A stretch of DNA of 46,256 bases, taken from NCBI RefSeq assembly GCF_004348725.1, contig NZ_SMKR01000037.1, positions 1-46,256 on the forward strand. The letters are read 5' to 3'. Positions within the stretch are counted from its first letter, which is position 1, and each line of letters opens with the position of its first letter. This document shows positions 7,783-16,173 of this stretch, one piece after another. Source of the stretch: Kribbella turkmenica. GTDB taxonomy: Bacteria; Actinomycetota; Actinomycetes; Propionibacteriales; Kribbellaceae. A program made the position numbers and the translations under genes. The notes below the pieces were generated by a model. It had not been told where the DNA came from, made no database searches, and saw only the letters and a program-made list of their open reading frames with translations.

Positions 7783-8781
7783 TCAGTCCGGCCGCTCGTC
7801 CCGGTGGCCGCGGAGGGAGCCGGCGTGCGCCGTGGCGGTGGGGTCGTTGCGGGTCTTGACCAGGCTGGCGACGACGACGACGGTCAGGATGACGATGATG
7901 ACGCCGAGGCTGACCGGGGTGGGGACCTCGGGGATGCGGTCGTCGATGTCGAGGTGGGCCCAGTGCAGGATGAGCTTCACGCCGATGAAGGCAAGGATGA
8001 TCGCCAGGCCGGCGGACAAGTAGACGAGCCGGTCGAGCAGCCCCTTGACCAGGAAGAACAACGCCCGCAGCCCGAGCAGCGCGAACGCGTTGGCGACGAA
8101 CACGATGTACGCCTCCTCGGTCACCCCGAAGACCGCGGGGATCGAGTCCAGCGCGAACAGCAGGTCGACCCCGCCGATGGCGACCAGTACGACGAACAGC
8201 GGAGTGACGACCCGGCGGCCGTCGACCCGGGCGAGGAGCTTGCCGCCGACGTAGTCGTCGCTGACCGGCAGCACCCGGCGGGCGGACCGGACGACGACGT
8301 TGTTCTCGACGTCGGGATCCTCGTTGCGGTGCCGGAAGAGCTGCACCGCCGTGTAGAGCAGCACCAGGCCGAAAACCACGAACATGAAGGAGAACAGCGA
8401 CAGCAGGGTCGCGCCGAGCGCGATGAAGATCGCCCGCATCACCAGCGCCAGCACGATGCCGAACGTGAGCACCTTGTGCTGGTGCTCCTCGGGCACGGCG
8501 AACGTCGTCATGATGATCACGAACACGAACAGGTTGTCGACCGACAGGCTCTTCTCGACGATGTAGCCGGCGAAGTACTCCGCCCCGAAGTCGCCGCCGT
8601 GCGCGGCCATGAACCACAGGCCGAACCCGATCGCCACCGCGACGTAGAAGATCGACCAAGCGGCCGCCTCGGGGAACCCGACCCGGTGCGGCCGGACCGC
8701 GGCGATCACCAGATCGGCGGCCAGCAGGGCGACGATCAGGCCGATGGTGACGGCCCAGGTCAGGCCACTGATCTCGAGCAC
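7783..8781 (-). CDS. TerC/Alx family membrane protein
   Basis: A 332-aa polytopic membrane protein of the TerC family, whose members export Mn2+ or support metalation of exported proteins. The two acidic signature helices are present: EKSLSVDNLFVFVIIM and LLFALDSIPAVFGVT. The start is GTG 8781 with a GGAGG site six bases upstream; the frame remains open far upstream, but those residues look noncoding. The C-terminus is a short charged tail. The upstream 180 bases were searched by eye for a yybP-ykoY manganese riboswitch and none was recognised. The gene is transcribed away from the DUF11 gene. Confidence 0.85.
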   Translation of the reverse strand: MLEISGLTWAVTIGLIVALLAADLVIAAVRPHRVGFPEAAAWSIFYVAVAIGFGLWFMAAHGGDFGAEYFAGYIVEKSLSVDNLFVFVIIMTTFAVPEEHQHKVLTFGIVLALVMRAIFIALGATLLSLFSFMFVVFGLVLLYTAVQLFRHRNEDPDVENNVVVRSARRVLPVSDDYVGGKLLARVDGRRVVTPLFVVLVAIGGVDLLFALDSIPAVFGVTEEAYIVFVANAFALLGLRALFFLVKGLLDRLVYLSAGLAIILAFIGVKLILHWAHLDIDDRIPEVPTPVSLGVIIVILTVVVVASLVKTRNDPTATAHAGSLRGHRDERPD

Positions 8782-8964
8782 GGGTCCTCCGGTTGATAAG
8801 GGCAACCATTGGATGTCGAGACTACCGAGTGACCTGTGCCGGACGGTGTCGTCGCGCTCAGTGGTTGTGCCACCCGGCCGGGCGGTCCATACTCTTCTCA
8901 CCCGCGGTCTGCGGATGTGCGGTGTGGGGGAAATATCACCTGGGGTGGGAATGGGGGCTTTGCC

Positions 8965-9825
8965 ATGCGTGCCTTGAAATTGCTGCGTGCTGCGCTGGTG
9001 ACGGCGATGGTCGGTGCCGGGCTGGTGGCGATTCCGCAGCTCGCGGCGGCGGCGCCGCCGTCGAGTGTGATCGAGTTGAGTCCGACGGCGGCGCGTCCGG
9101 GGGACACCTTCACGGTGACCCAGACGCTGCACAACGACCGCGCCTTCACGGTGACCGGCGCGAAGGCCGGCCTGTACGGCAAGGAGTCGCCGCTTCCGGG
9201 ACTGGTCGACCTGGTGTCGTGCCCCGGCGCATTCGCCTGTGACATCCTGGGCGGCAGCATCCGCGGCGGCTTCGGTGACATGGCCAGCGGCGAGACCCGG
9301 ACGGTGGTGTTCACCCTGAGGGTGAAGGACACCGCGCCGGCCGGGCCGATCACTCTGCAGCACCAGTTCATCGGCGAGAACTACGCGTTCGAAACCCTGG
9401 ACGGTCCGGTGCTCACGATCCTGCCGGCCGTGCCGGACGAGGCCGATCTCGCGGTGTCCCTGGCCGCCTCGGCGCGCGGTCTGCCGGTCTCGCGGATCAC
9501 CTACACCGTGACGGTGAAGAACAACGGTCCCGGCGACGCCACCGGCCTCCGGGTGACCGGTACGTACCCGGCCGGCCTGGTGTACGCCGGATCGTCGAAC
9601 TGCGCTCGGGTCGCGGGGACCAGGACGGTCAACTGTGACTTCCCGGCACTGGCGAGCGGTGCGACCACGACAAGCACGTTCGCGGCTGACGCCGGTCTGC
9701 TCGCGCTCGGCTCTCTGACCGCGACGGCGAACCGGACGGCGAGTGCGCCGGCCGATCCGAACGCGGCGAACGACCAGGCGAGCACCACCTGTAGGGCGCT
9801 CACCAGCCTGATCGTGAGGTGCTGA
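8965..9825 (+). CDS. Secreted DUF11-repeat protein
   Basis: A 286-aa exported protein. It has a signal peptide (MRALKLLRAALVTAMVGAGL, cleavage near residue 29 after AAA) and an N-terminal beta domain with a Cys pair (VSCPGAFACDI). From about residue 153 to 255 there is an Ig-like DUF11 domain (ITYTVTVKNNGPGDATGLRV, TYPAGLVYAGSSNCA). The last residue is Cys, and another Cys precedes it by ten residues. DUF11 domains are common in actinobacterial surface proteins with structural or adhesive roles. No sortase signal or membrane anchor follows, so the protein is probably released. The ATG follows GGGGGCTTTGCC. Confidence 0.75.
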   Translation: MRALKLLRAALVTAMVGAGLVAIPQLAAAAPPSSVIELSPTAARPGDTFTVTQTLHNDRAFTVTGAKAGLYGKESPLPGLVDLVSCPGAFACDILGGSIRGGFGDMASGETRTVVFTLRVKDTAPAGPITLQHQFIGENYAFETLDGPVLTILPAVPDEADLAVSLAASARGLPVSRITYTVTVKNNGPGDATGLRVTGTYPAGLVYAGSSNCARVAGTRTVNCDFPALASGATTTSTFAADAGLLALGSLTATANRTASAPADPNAANDQASTTCRALTSLIVRC

Positions 9826-9839
9826 ACCCGAACCAACTC

Positions 9840-9908
9840 CACCGGATCAGCTGATCCGGTGTCCGGCCGGCGGCCGCGGGAGTCGTACCCCGCGACCGCC
9901 GGCTCCTT
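9840..9908 (+). terminator. Palindrome plus GC hairpin, probable terminator
   Basis: A perfect 22-bp palindrome at 9840-9861 is followed by a long GC hairpin: arm 9866-9880, seven-base loop, arm 9888-9903, then TCCTTT. It lies 15 bases after the DUF11 stop and before the LacI-type gene. The second hairpin looks like an intrinsic terminator. The palindrome could be part of it, or an operator for the downstream regulator. Confidence 0.55.
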
Positions 9909-9976
9909 TGTGCCCGCTGTCGCGCATCCGAGGCGGCGCCGAATGTACGTCTGTGGACTCTGCGAGAATCGGCCAC

Positions 9977-10996
9977 ATGGCGATGGGGCAACCTTCCGCG
10001 GCCGAGCGGCCGACCCTGCGGATGGTCGCGGCCGAGGCCGGGGTGTCGGTCGCGACTGTGTCGTACGTGCTGTCCGGCCGGCATCGCAGCCACACGATCA
10101 AGGATTCGACCGCGCAGCGGGTCCGCGAGGCCGCGACCCGGCTCGGCTACCGGCGCAACGACGCGGCCCGAGCGATCCGCACCGGCAAGTCCGACCTGGT
10201 GCTGCTCTCGCTCAGCGTGCTGGCCGACCCCTGGTCGCAGGCCGTCGCGGAGACTGTCAGCGCGGCCGTCAGCCCGCTCGGCAAGACCGCGCTGATCGTG
10301 GCGGACGGCGACTGGCGGACGGTGCTGTCGAACCGGACGCCGGACGTGATCTTCATCGACAGCGTCAGCGACGACCCGGCCCAGATCGCCGAGCTGGAGG
10401 CGTTCGCGGCGCAGGGCGTGCAGATCGTCGCCTTCAGCGAGACGCTGGAGCCGCGCGGGTTCGACGTGATCCGGTCGGGGGCCGAGCCGCGCTGTCACCT
10501 GGCCGTCGAGCACCTGCTCGAGCACCACGACCGGGTCGGTGCGCTGACCTCGCGGACCTCGGGATTCGCCCGCTTCGACGCGTACCTGAACACCATGCGC
10601 GCCGCCGGGCGGCCGGTCCGCGACGAGGACATCGAGATCTTCGAGCGTCACCCGGAAGGTGCCTACCGGGCCGCGATGGCGTTGCTGACCAAGCCCGACC
10701 GGCCGTCGGCGCTCTACTGTACGACGGACTTCGCGGCGATCGCGGCCGTCCGGGCGGCCCACCGGCTGCGGATCGACGTACCCCGGGACCTGGCGGTCGT
10801 CGGGGTCGGGAACACGCCCGAGGGGGAGCACCTGGACCCATCACTGTCGACGGTCGGACCGGTCGGCTTCAACGAGGCGCTGACCCGGATCATCGTCGGC
10901 CGGCTCACCGCCCGCGAGGGCGCTCCCGGCGAGGTGTTCGACTTCCCCTGGCAACTGATCGTCCGGGATTCGTCACGTGTTCCGACTGACGGGTGA
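9977..10996 (+). CDS. LacI family transcriptional regulator
   Basis: A 339-aa regulator. An N-terminal helix-turn-helix (LRMVAAEAGVSVATVSYVLS, about residues 14-33) and hinge (RRNDAARAIRTGKSDLV) precede a periplasmic-binding-protein-like effector domain with GVGNTPEGEHLDPSLSTV near the C-terminus. The family usually senses sugars or nucleosides. The ATG at 9977 was chosen because upstream residues do not fit the family; ATG 9983 is also possible. The stop lies 20 bases inside the next gene, a predicted kinase, so the two are translationally coupled, an unusual partner for a LacI protein. Confidence 0.85.
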   Translation: MAMGQPSAAERPTLRMVAAEAGVSVATVSYVLSGRHRSHTIKDSTAQRVREAATRLGYRRNDAARAIRTGKSDLVLLSLSVLADPWSQAVAETVSAAVSPLGKTALIVADGDWRTVLSNRTPDVIFIDSVSDDPAQIAELEAFAAQGVQIVAFSETLEPRGFDVIRSGAEPRCHLAVEHLLEHHDRVGALTSRTSGFARFDAYLNTMRAAGRPVRDEDIEIFERHPEGAYRAAMALLTKPDRPSALYCTTDFAAIAAVRAAHRLRIDVPRDLAVVGVGNTPEGEHLDPSLSTVGPVGFNEALTRIIVGRLTAREGAPGEVFDFPWQLIVRDSSRVPTDG

Positions 10997-11726
10997 CGGC
11001 TGGGCAGCGGTGGCGGTCGGGGACTCCGACACCTCGGTGTACCGGCGGGACGGGGTCTTCGCGAAGTGCTGCTCGACGGACGGCGTCCGCGACCTCCGGG
11101 GCGAGCGGGATCGGGCCGAGTGGCTGGCGGGAACAGGGCTGCCCGCGGCCACGGTCGTGGACTGGCTCGAGTCGTCGGACGGAGCCTGCCTGATCACGAG
11201 TGCCGTGCCCGGCGTCGCCGGGACGGACCTTCCGCCGGCCGTGCACACGAGGGCGATGCAGAGTCTGGGGCGGACCTTGCGCGACCTGCACTCGCTGCCC
11301 GACTGCCCGTTCGACCGGCCGCTGGCGTCGGTGATCGGCACGGCCGAGGACGTCGTACGCCGAGGCGCGGTGAACCCGCAGTTCCTCACCGACGAGTGGC
11401 GACTGCTGGAACCGGCCGAGCTGCTGGCCCAGGTAGTTGCCGAGCGCCCCTATGTCGAGACCGGCGCGGAGCTCGCCGTCTGTCACGGTGACGCGTGCCT
11501 GCCGAACGTGTTCTTCGATCCGGAGTCCCTGGCCGTCACCGGCCTGATCGACGTCGGCCGGCTCGGGATCGCCGACCCGTATTCGGATCTCGCGCTGATC
11601 ACGATCCAGCTGCACGACGAGTGGTCGGCCGACCCCGAGCCGTTCCTGAGAGCGTACGGCGTACCGGAGCCGGACCGACGCCGGCTGGAGTTCTACCGGC
11701 TGCTCGATCCGCTGACGTGGGGCTGA
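10977..11726 (+). CDS. Aminoglycoside phosphotransferase-like kinase (APH(3') type)
   Basis: A 249-aa protein-kinase-fold phosphotransferase. The catalytic loop CHGDACLPNVFFD carries Asp172 of the HGD motif, and GLIDVGRLGIADPYSDLAL carries the Mg-binding Asp192. The latter block is characteristic of the APH(3') group. Family members phosphorylate kanamycin-type aminoglycosides, but many chromosomal actinobacterial copies act on unknown small molecules. It starts at a GTG inside the LacI-type gene. Resistance should not be assumed from sequence alone. Confidence 0.75.
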   Translation: MFRLTGDGWAAVAVGDSDTSVYRRDGVFAKCCSTDGVRDLRGERDRAEWLAGTGLPAATVVDWLESSDGACLITSAVPGVAGTDLPPAVHTRAMQSLGRTLRDLHSLPDCPFDRPLASVIGTAEDVVRRGAVNPQFLTDEWRLLEPAELLAQVVAERPYVETGAELAVCHGDACLPNVFFDPESLAVTGLIDVGRLGIADPYSDLALITIQLHDEWSADPEPFLRAYGVPEPDRRRLEFYRLLDPLTWG

Positions 11727-11746
11727 CCGCCCGTACTGTTGACCGG

Positions 11747-12289
11747 GTGAGCACCCCGGTGGAGATCGTCGCGTTGATGGTCTCGCCCGTGCATGCCTTC
11801 GAGGGCCGGCCGGCCGGCGGTCCGCGGCCGGATCCGGTGCCGGTGGGCCGCTCGGAGGTCGAGGTCCGGGCCGAGCTGGGGATCGTGGGGGACAGGTACT
11901 TCGGTCAGACGGCCCACCGCAACGCCGCCGTCACCTTCTTCGACGCCGCCTCGCTGGACGCGCTCGCAGAGGCGCTGGAGCTGCCCGCGGCCCCTGACCC
12001 GCTGCTCGTCCGCCGCAACATCACCCTGCGCGGCTATCCCGTGGACTCCCTGTCGGCCCACCGCGCCCCCGACGGCACCCGCGTCCCCGGTCGTCGCTTC
12101 ACACTCGACTCCGGCTCCGGACCGATCGGGTTCCAGGCCCACCGCCCGGCCAACCCGTGTGCCTGGATGGACACCGTGCTGGCGCCCGGCGCGTTCAAGG
12201 GGCTTCGCGGTCACGGAGGCATCCGCACGACCCCGACGAGCTCCGGGATCCTTCGCCTGGGCCCTGCACAGCTCAGCGTTCTCGACTGA
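11747..12289 (+). CDS. MOSC domain protein
   Basis: A 180-aa stand-alone MOSC domain, the fold found at the C-terminus of molybdenum cofactor sulfurases and in YiiM-like enzymes that bind or transfer sulfur at the Mo centre. Seen are IVALMVSPVHAFEGRP at the N-terminus, the GDRYFG block, LLVRRNITLRGY, and the conserved cysteine in RPANPCAWMD. The start is GTG 11747, 20 bases after the kinase stop. Its partner enzyme is not in the window. Confidence 0.8.
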   Translation: MSTPVEIVALMVSPVHAFEGRPAGGPRPDPVPVGRSEVEVRAELGIVGDRYFGQTAHRNAAVTFFDAASLDALAEALELPAAPDPLLVRRNITLRGYPVDSLSAHRAPDGTRVPGRRFTLDSGSGPIGFQAHRPANPCAWMDTVLAPGAFKGLRGHGGIRTTPTSSGILRLGPAQLSVLD

Positions 12290-12329
12290 TTTTCGGGCGG
12301 CTTTCGGGGGCAGGGGTTACCTTCGGAAG

Positions 12330-13076
12330 GTGGGGCGGTTGACGGTTGGTGCGGTGCTGGTGGCGGCTGGGCTGGTCGGGTGTGCCGATGTGGCAGGCCC
12401 GGCGGGTGAGGCGCCGGGCAGTGTCACGCCGAGTGCAGCGCCCTCGGCGACCGCGCGGACGAACTCACCGTCCGCCTCGACGAGCTCACCACCGTCGAGC
12501 TCACCGCCGTCCGCGGTCTCGCCGACCGAGTCGCCGACGCCCAGTCCGACCGCTTCGCGGAACAACAGGACCGTGGCGGGGATGTCGATCCCGGCGATCG
12601 GCGTACGGCGGCTGCGGGTGGTGCCGTACACCGGCACCGCGGACGACCGGCCGGGGACCGTCATCCAGGATCGCGGGGTCGCGGCGAGCCCGCGCGGGAA
12701 GGCCGGAGGGGTCGGGCCGGGCGAGATCGGCAACTACATCGTCACCGCCCACCGCACCACCCACGGGCGCCCGTTCGGCCGGGTCCCCGAGCTGAAGAAC
12801 GGCGACCACGTCCTGGTGACCGCCAACGGCCGCGTGTACGACTACGTGATCAACCGGACGATGACGATCTCGTTCCGCAAGCCGGCCGAGAAGGCTCAGC
12901 AGAACGCCGCCGTCCCGGGCCGGCCCGGTGTCGCGCCCACGCAGGCGATGATCACCCTCTCCACCTGCGCCACCCCCGAGGACCACGCCGCCGGGAACTA
13001 CTGGAGCGACGAGCTCGGCAACCCCGAGCACCGGATCAACAAGATCGGCGTCCTGGTCTCCACCCGACCGGCCTAG
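12330..13076 (+). CDS. Sortase-family transpeptidase with N-terminal lipobox
   Basis: A 248-aa exported cysteine transpeptidase. The catalytic domain starts near residue 83 (VAGMSIPAIGVRRLRVVP) and has the triad His141 (VTAHRTTHG), Cys213 (TLSTCATPEDH) and Arg235 (EHRINKIG), as in class E/F actinobacterial sortases. A Ser/Thr/Pro-rich linker (about 30-78) separates it from a signal sequence ending VAAGLVGC, a lipobox with Cys18, so it may be lipid-anchored rather than held by a helix. The start is GTG 12330 with a weak ribosome site. No LPxTG-type substrate is encoded nearby. The stop overlaps that of the FAD monooxygenase. Confidence 0.8.
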   Translation: MGRLTVGAVLVAAGLVGCADVAGPAGEAPGSVTPSAAPSATARTNSPSASTSSPPSSSPPSAVSPTESPTPSPTASRNNRTVAGMSIPAIGVRRLRVVPYTGTADDRPGTVIQDRGVAASPRGKAGGVGPGEIGNYIVTAHRTTHGRPFGRVPELKNGDHVLVTANGRVYDYVINRTMTISFRKPAEKAQQNAAVPGRPGVAPTQAMITLSTCATPEDHAAGNYWSDELGNPEHRINKIGVLVSTRPA

Positions 13077-14248
13077 CTCTGGGACGGTTGCAAGGTCTGG
13101 ATCAGCGTGATCGGCTTGCCGGCCACCGCGGCGGGCGCCAGCCGCCTGACGAGCGGCAGCCGGAGAAGGTGCAGCGCGAGGCGACGGCCGACGAGTTGGA
13201 GCTTGGATGCGGGCAGGAACCAGCGGGCGGCCGAGCGGCCGACGCGTTGCTTGGCCTCGACCTCCGGGCGCCACACCCGCTCGTACTCGGTCAGCCCGGC
13301 CTCCAAGGTGTCGGCCCGCTGGAGGCAGTCGGCCAGGACGTAGGCACCGGCGACGGCCAGCGACGCGCCTTGACCGGCCAGCAGCGAGACCGCGGACGCG
13401 GAGTCGCCGAGCAGGACCACGCGGCCCTTGCTCCAGGCCGGCATGACGATCTGCGCCACCTGGTCGTAGTAGATCTCCGCCGGCTCCGGGCAGAGCTCGA
13501 GCGCCTTCGGCACCACCCAGCCCAGCCCGCGGTACGACGATCTAATCGCCGCCCGTGGATCGGCCGGCAGCGACGGGTCCGTCGTACGGTGCACCGCGAA
13601 CGACGCCACCCGCCCGTCCCGCAGACCGTAGAAACCGAACTGGCTCCCGATCGTGTCGGTCAGGACGAACCGCCCGTTGAACGCCGCGTGAATGTCGGGC
13701 GCGTCGAACGTGTAGGCGGCGGTGTGGAACCCCAGATGACGCAGGTACGACGATTCCGGTCCGAAGAGCAGCCGGCGAACGGTCGAATGGATGCCGTCGG
13801 CACCGATCAGCAGGTCCCCACCGAGGGTCGTGCCGTCGTCCAGCTCGACCCGTACGCCGTCGTCCGCCGGTGTCACGCTCTGCACGCCGGCGCCGTACCT
13901 CAGGTCCACGCCGACCGGCAGGCCGGCGCGCAGTACCTGCTCGAGGTCGGGCCGCATGACGCTCACCAGCGCGCCCTCTGCGAACTGGCGCAGGTTCATC
14001 CCGGCCCGGCGGCGGCCGTGGTCGTCGACCAGGACGGCCTCGGTCACGCGGTACCCGGCCTCCTCCAGAGCGGGCAGCAGGCCCATCGCCTCGATCGCGT
14101 CGTACCCGGGGCCGAAGAAGTCGATCATGTAGCCCTGGCCGCGCGGGCCCGGCGCGCGTTCGAGCACGACCACGTCGTGTCCCTGGGCCGCCAGCCTGTT
14201 CGCGGCGGCCAGTCCGGCGATGCCGGCTCCGCAGACGATCACTCTCAT
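13073..14248 (-). CDS. FAD-dependent monooxygenase
   Basis: A 391-aa class A flavoprotein hydroxylase that would use NAD(P)H and O2 on a small, probably aromatic or polyketide-like substrate. Motifs in order: dinucleotide-binding VIVCGAGIAGLAAANRLAAQ, the DG motif LLIGADGIHSTVRRLL, and the GD motif VVLLGDSASAVSLLAGQG. It starts at ATG 14248 in TGATG, sharing a base with the stop of the upstream TetR gene, with GAGGAGG as ribosome site. TetR/flavin-monooxygenase pairs often confer tetracycline- or rifamycin-type drug modification; that role is only a possibility here. Confidence 0.85.
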   Translation of the reverse strand: MRVIVCGAGIAGLAAANRLAAQGHDVVVLERAPGPRGQGYMIDFFGPGYDAIEAMGLLPALEEAGYRVTEAVLVDDHGRRRAGMNLRQFAEGALVSVMRPDLEQVLRAGLPVGVDLRYGAGVQSVTPADDGVRVELDDGTTLGGDLLIGADGIHSTVRRLLFGPESSYLRHLGFHTAAYTFDAPDIHAAFNGRFVLTDTIGSQFGFYGLRDGRVASFAVHRTTDPSLPADPRAAIRSSYRGLGWVVPKALELCPEPAEIYYDQVAQIVMPAWSKGRVVLLGDSASAVSLLAGQGASLAVAGAYVLADCLQRADTLEAGLTEYERVWRPEVEAKQRVGRSAARWFLPASKLQLVGRRLALHLLRLPLVRRLAPAAVAGKPITLIQTLQPSQS

Positions 14249-14799
14249 CACACCAGCCTCCTCAAGATCTTCGCCGTACCTTCGCCGCTCGACCCGAGGC
14301 CCCGGTGCAGCAGGAGGCCGTCGATCGCGGCCGCGAGGACGGCGGCGGTCGCGGCCGGATCCGGGACCTGGTGGATCGCGAGCCAGTCGCCGACGCGGTG
14401 CCGTAAGTCGGCGACGAGCGCCGCGATCTGCGCCCGGAGGTGCTCGTCGCGGGTCGAGGCCAGATAAGCCTCGACGAACAGCAGCGACAGCGGGTCGACG
14501 CCGGAGTGCCGCTCGATCGAGGCCAGCATCGCGTCGATCGCCTCCGCCGGCGTGGCGGCCGCGGTGAACTGCTCGTCGGTCACGGCCAGCATCTGCCGCA
14601 TGGCGCTGACGGCGGCCTCGGTCAGCACCGCCTGCACGGACGGGAAGTGGTAGTGCACCACGCTCGGCGTGACGCCGGCGCGGTCCGCGAGGATCCGCGT
14701 GCTCACCGCGGACCAGCCGCGCTCCGGGATCAACTCGGCCGCCGCGGCCAGCAGCCGCCCGCGCACCTCCTGCCCGCGTACCGCCGCGGGTGACGACAT
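14248..14799 (-). CDS. TetR family regulator of the FAD monooxygenase
   Basis: A 183-aa TetR regulator. The start ATG 14799 follows a strong site, CAGGAGGTGACCGGC; a longer reading upstream has none. The DNA-binding domain spans about residues 10-57 (AAAAELIPERGWSAVSTRIL, VTPSVVHYHFPSVQAVL). It is translationally coupled to the monooxygenase through TGATG, so it probably represses its own operon and is released by the enzyme's substrate or an analogue. That is inferred from the family and the arrangement. Confidence 0.85.
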   Translation of the reverse strand: MSSPAAVRGQEVRGRLLAAAAELIPERGWSAVSTRILADRAGVTPSVVHYHFPSVQAVLTEAAVSAMRQMLAVTDEQFTAAATPAEAIDAMLASIERHSGVDPLSLLFVEAYLASTRDEHLRAQIAALVADLRHRVGDWLAIHQVPDPAATAAVLAAAIDGLLLHRGLGSSGEGTAKILRRLV

Positions 14800-14819
14800 G
14801 CCGGTCACCTCCTGTGCAT

Positions 14820-14865
14820 ATGTCCTGAACAGTCGTCCTGTACGATCGCCCTGATGGTAGGACAT
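14820..14865. promoter_or_regulatory. Candidate operator of the TetR/monooxygenase operon
   Basis: Upstream of the TetR start are an outer inverted pair, ATGTCCT (14820-14826) and AGGACAT (14859-14865), and a tighter inner pair, ACAG-N5-CTGT (14829-14841). GTCCTG is also directly repeated with a 13-base period. The position fits an autoregulated TetR promoter. Confidence 0.35.
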
Positions 14866-14895
14866 GGCAAGACCGGCAGGCAACCAGGGGTGGTG

Positions 14896-15318
14896 TTACT
14901 TACGCCCGAACTTCCACCACTTGGGCTTGTTGGCCTTGATCTCGTCCTCGGTCAGCGGCGGCGGCACCGGTGGGCGGGACTCCTCGGTGAGGAAGTTGCC
15001 GGACTCGGTGTCGTACGGCGTGACGCCGAGGCGCCGGCTGATCTCCATCACGATCGGGATCGACCGCGGCCCGTCGTTCAGGTAGAAGGTGATGTCGCGG
15101 ACCTCGACGCCCTTGCCGATCGTCATCTCGACGTCGAACTCGTCGCTCCGCAACGCCAGCCAGGACGGCTTGCTGGCGTCCACGTCGGGTACGACCTCGC
15201 GGACCTTCGCCACCACGTCGGCCGACGTACCGACCGACGGCGGCTCGTATCCGTCCGGAATGTCGTCGAGGCGGCGTACGCCTCCCGGTCCTCGCATCGC
15301 GTACACAGCCCAGCTCAT
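14896..15318 (-). CDS. Conserved protein, unknown function
   Basis: A 140-aa soluble protein starting MSWAVYAMRGPGGVRRLDDI. The middle looks like an alpha/beta domain (VAKVREVVPDVDASKPSW, VEMTIGKGVEVRDITFYLND), and the basic, Pro/Trp-rich tail ends KANKPKWWKFGRK. Similar short proteins of unknown role occur in actinobacteria. ATG 15318 follows a GAGG. It lies 117 bases downstream of the methyltransferase on the same strand. Confidence 0.55.
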   Translation of the reverse strand: MSWAVYAMRGPGGVRRLDDIPDGYEPPSVGTSADVVAKVREVVPDVDASKPSWLALRSDEFDVEMTIGKGVEVRDITFYLNDGPRSIPIVMEISRRLGVTPYDTESGNFLTEESRPPVPPPLTEDEIKANKPKWWKFGRK

Positions 15319-15435
15319 CCACGTCCTCGCTTCGCTCCGGGCGCGGATGAGGCACAAATCGCGCAGTGCTTGTCGATGAACTCGCTCCGCTCGTTCATGT
15401 CCCCAGCATGTCCTACCGGTCGGCCGGGGCAACAG

Positions 15436-16173
15436 TCAGGTTGCCGGTTTGCGGGCGGCGAGCAGCGCGAAGGTCAGGAACTCGCCCCGGTCGGCCTCGA
15501 GCATGTCCAGGGCGGCATCCCGCTCGCCGCGATGCTCGGAGACGGCCCGCGCCCAGGTCAGCCAGTCCTGCCAGCCGGACTCCTGCAGCCGGGCCGCGGT
15601 CACGTCGACCAACTCGGTGATCTCCCACTGGAACCGCCACCAGTCGGCGGTGTGCCAGGCGATCGCCTCCCAGCCGACGAGCTTCCTGATGTGGTCGGGG
15701 ATGTACCCGAGCTCGCGGATCTCCGTCCGCAGCGCCGGCGTCGCCACGCCGAGCTGACCGCCGGGCTTGAGGAACCGGGTGATGTACGCGAGATACCCGT
15801 CCGCGGTGCCGAAGTACTCGTAGGCGTCGATGCACACGATCGCGTCGAAGAACCCGTGCGCGAACGGCAACGCGTGTGCCTCCGCCTTCACCGGTACGAC
15901 GTTCTCCTGCGACCCGATGTACTCGGCGGCCGCGCTCGGCTCGATCAACAGGTCGGCCGCCCACACCTGCACGCCGTACTCCTTGGCGAGGAACACCGAC
16001 GTGGCGCCCTTCCCCGACCCGAGATCCAGCACCCGCATTCCCGGTCGCAGCTCGAGATCCCTGGCCAGATCCTCCAGCAACCACAACGGATGCGGCCCCA
16101 TGTCGCCTGCGAGCACCCACTCCGCGTCGTACCCGTTCGACCGCGGATACCGCTCGTTCGCCAGTTCGACCAC
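15436..16173 (-). CDS. Class I SAM-dependent methyltransferase
   Basis: A 245-aa methyltransferase with a Rossmann core. Motif I is MRVLDLGSGKGATSVFLAKE, the acidic residue after strand 2 is in VQVWAADLL, and motif IV is FFDAIVCIDAYEYFG, followed by LKPGGQLGVATPAL. It matches the Methyltransf_11/25 type acting on small molecules. The C-terminal third contains several Trp (AWHTADWWRFQWEIT) that may shape the acceptor pocket. The acceptor is unknown. Confidence 0.8.
   Translation of the reverse strand: MVELANERYPRSNGYDAEWVLAGDMGPHPLWLLEDLARDLELRPGMRVLDLGSGKGATSVFLAKEYGVQVWAADLLIEPSAAAEYIGSQENVVPVKAEAHALPFAHGFFDAIVCIDAYEYFGTADGYLAYITRFLKPGGQLGVATPALRTEIRELGYIPDHIRKLVGWEAIAWHTADWWRFQWEITELVDVTAARLQESGWQDWLTWARAVSEHRGERDAALDMLEADRGEFLTFALLAARKPAT

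Noticed and set aside
8782..8964. Mn2+ (yybP-ykoY) riboswitch before the TerC gene
   Set aside because: The conserved loops of that class were not found in the upstream sequence on the minus strand.
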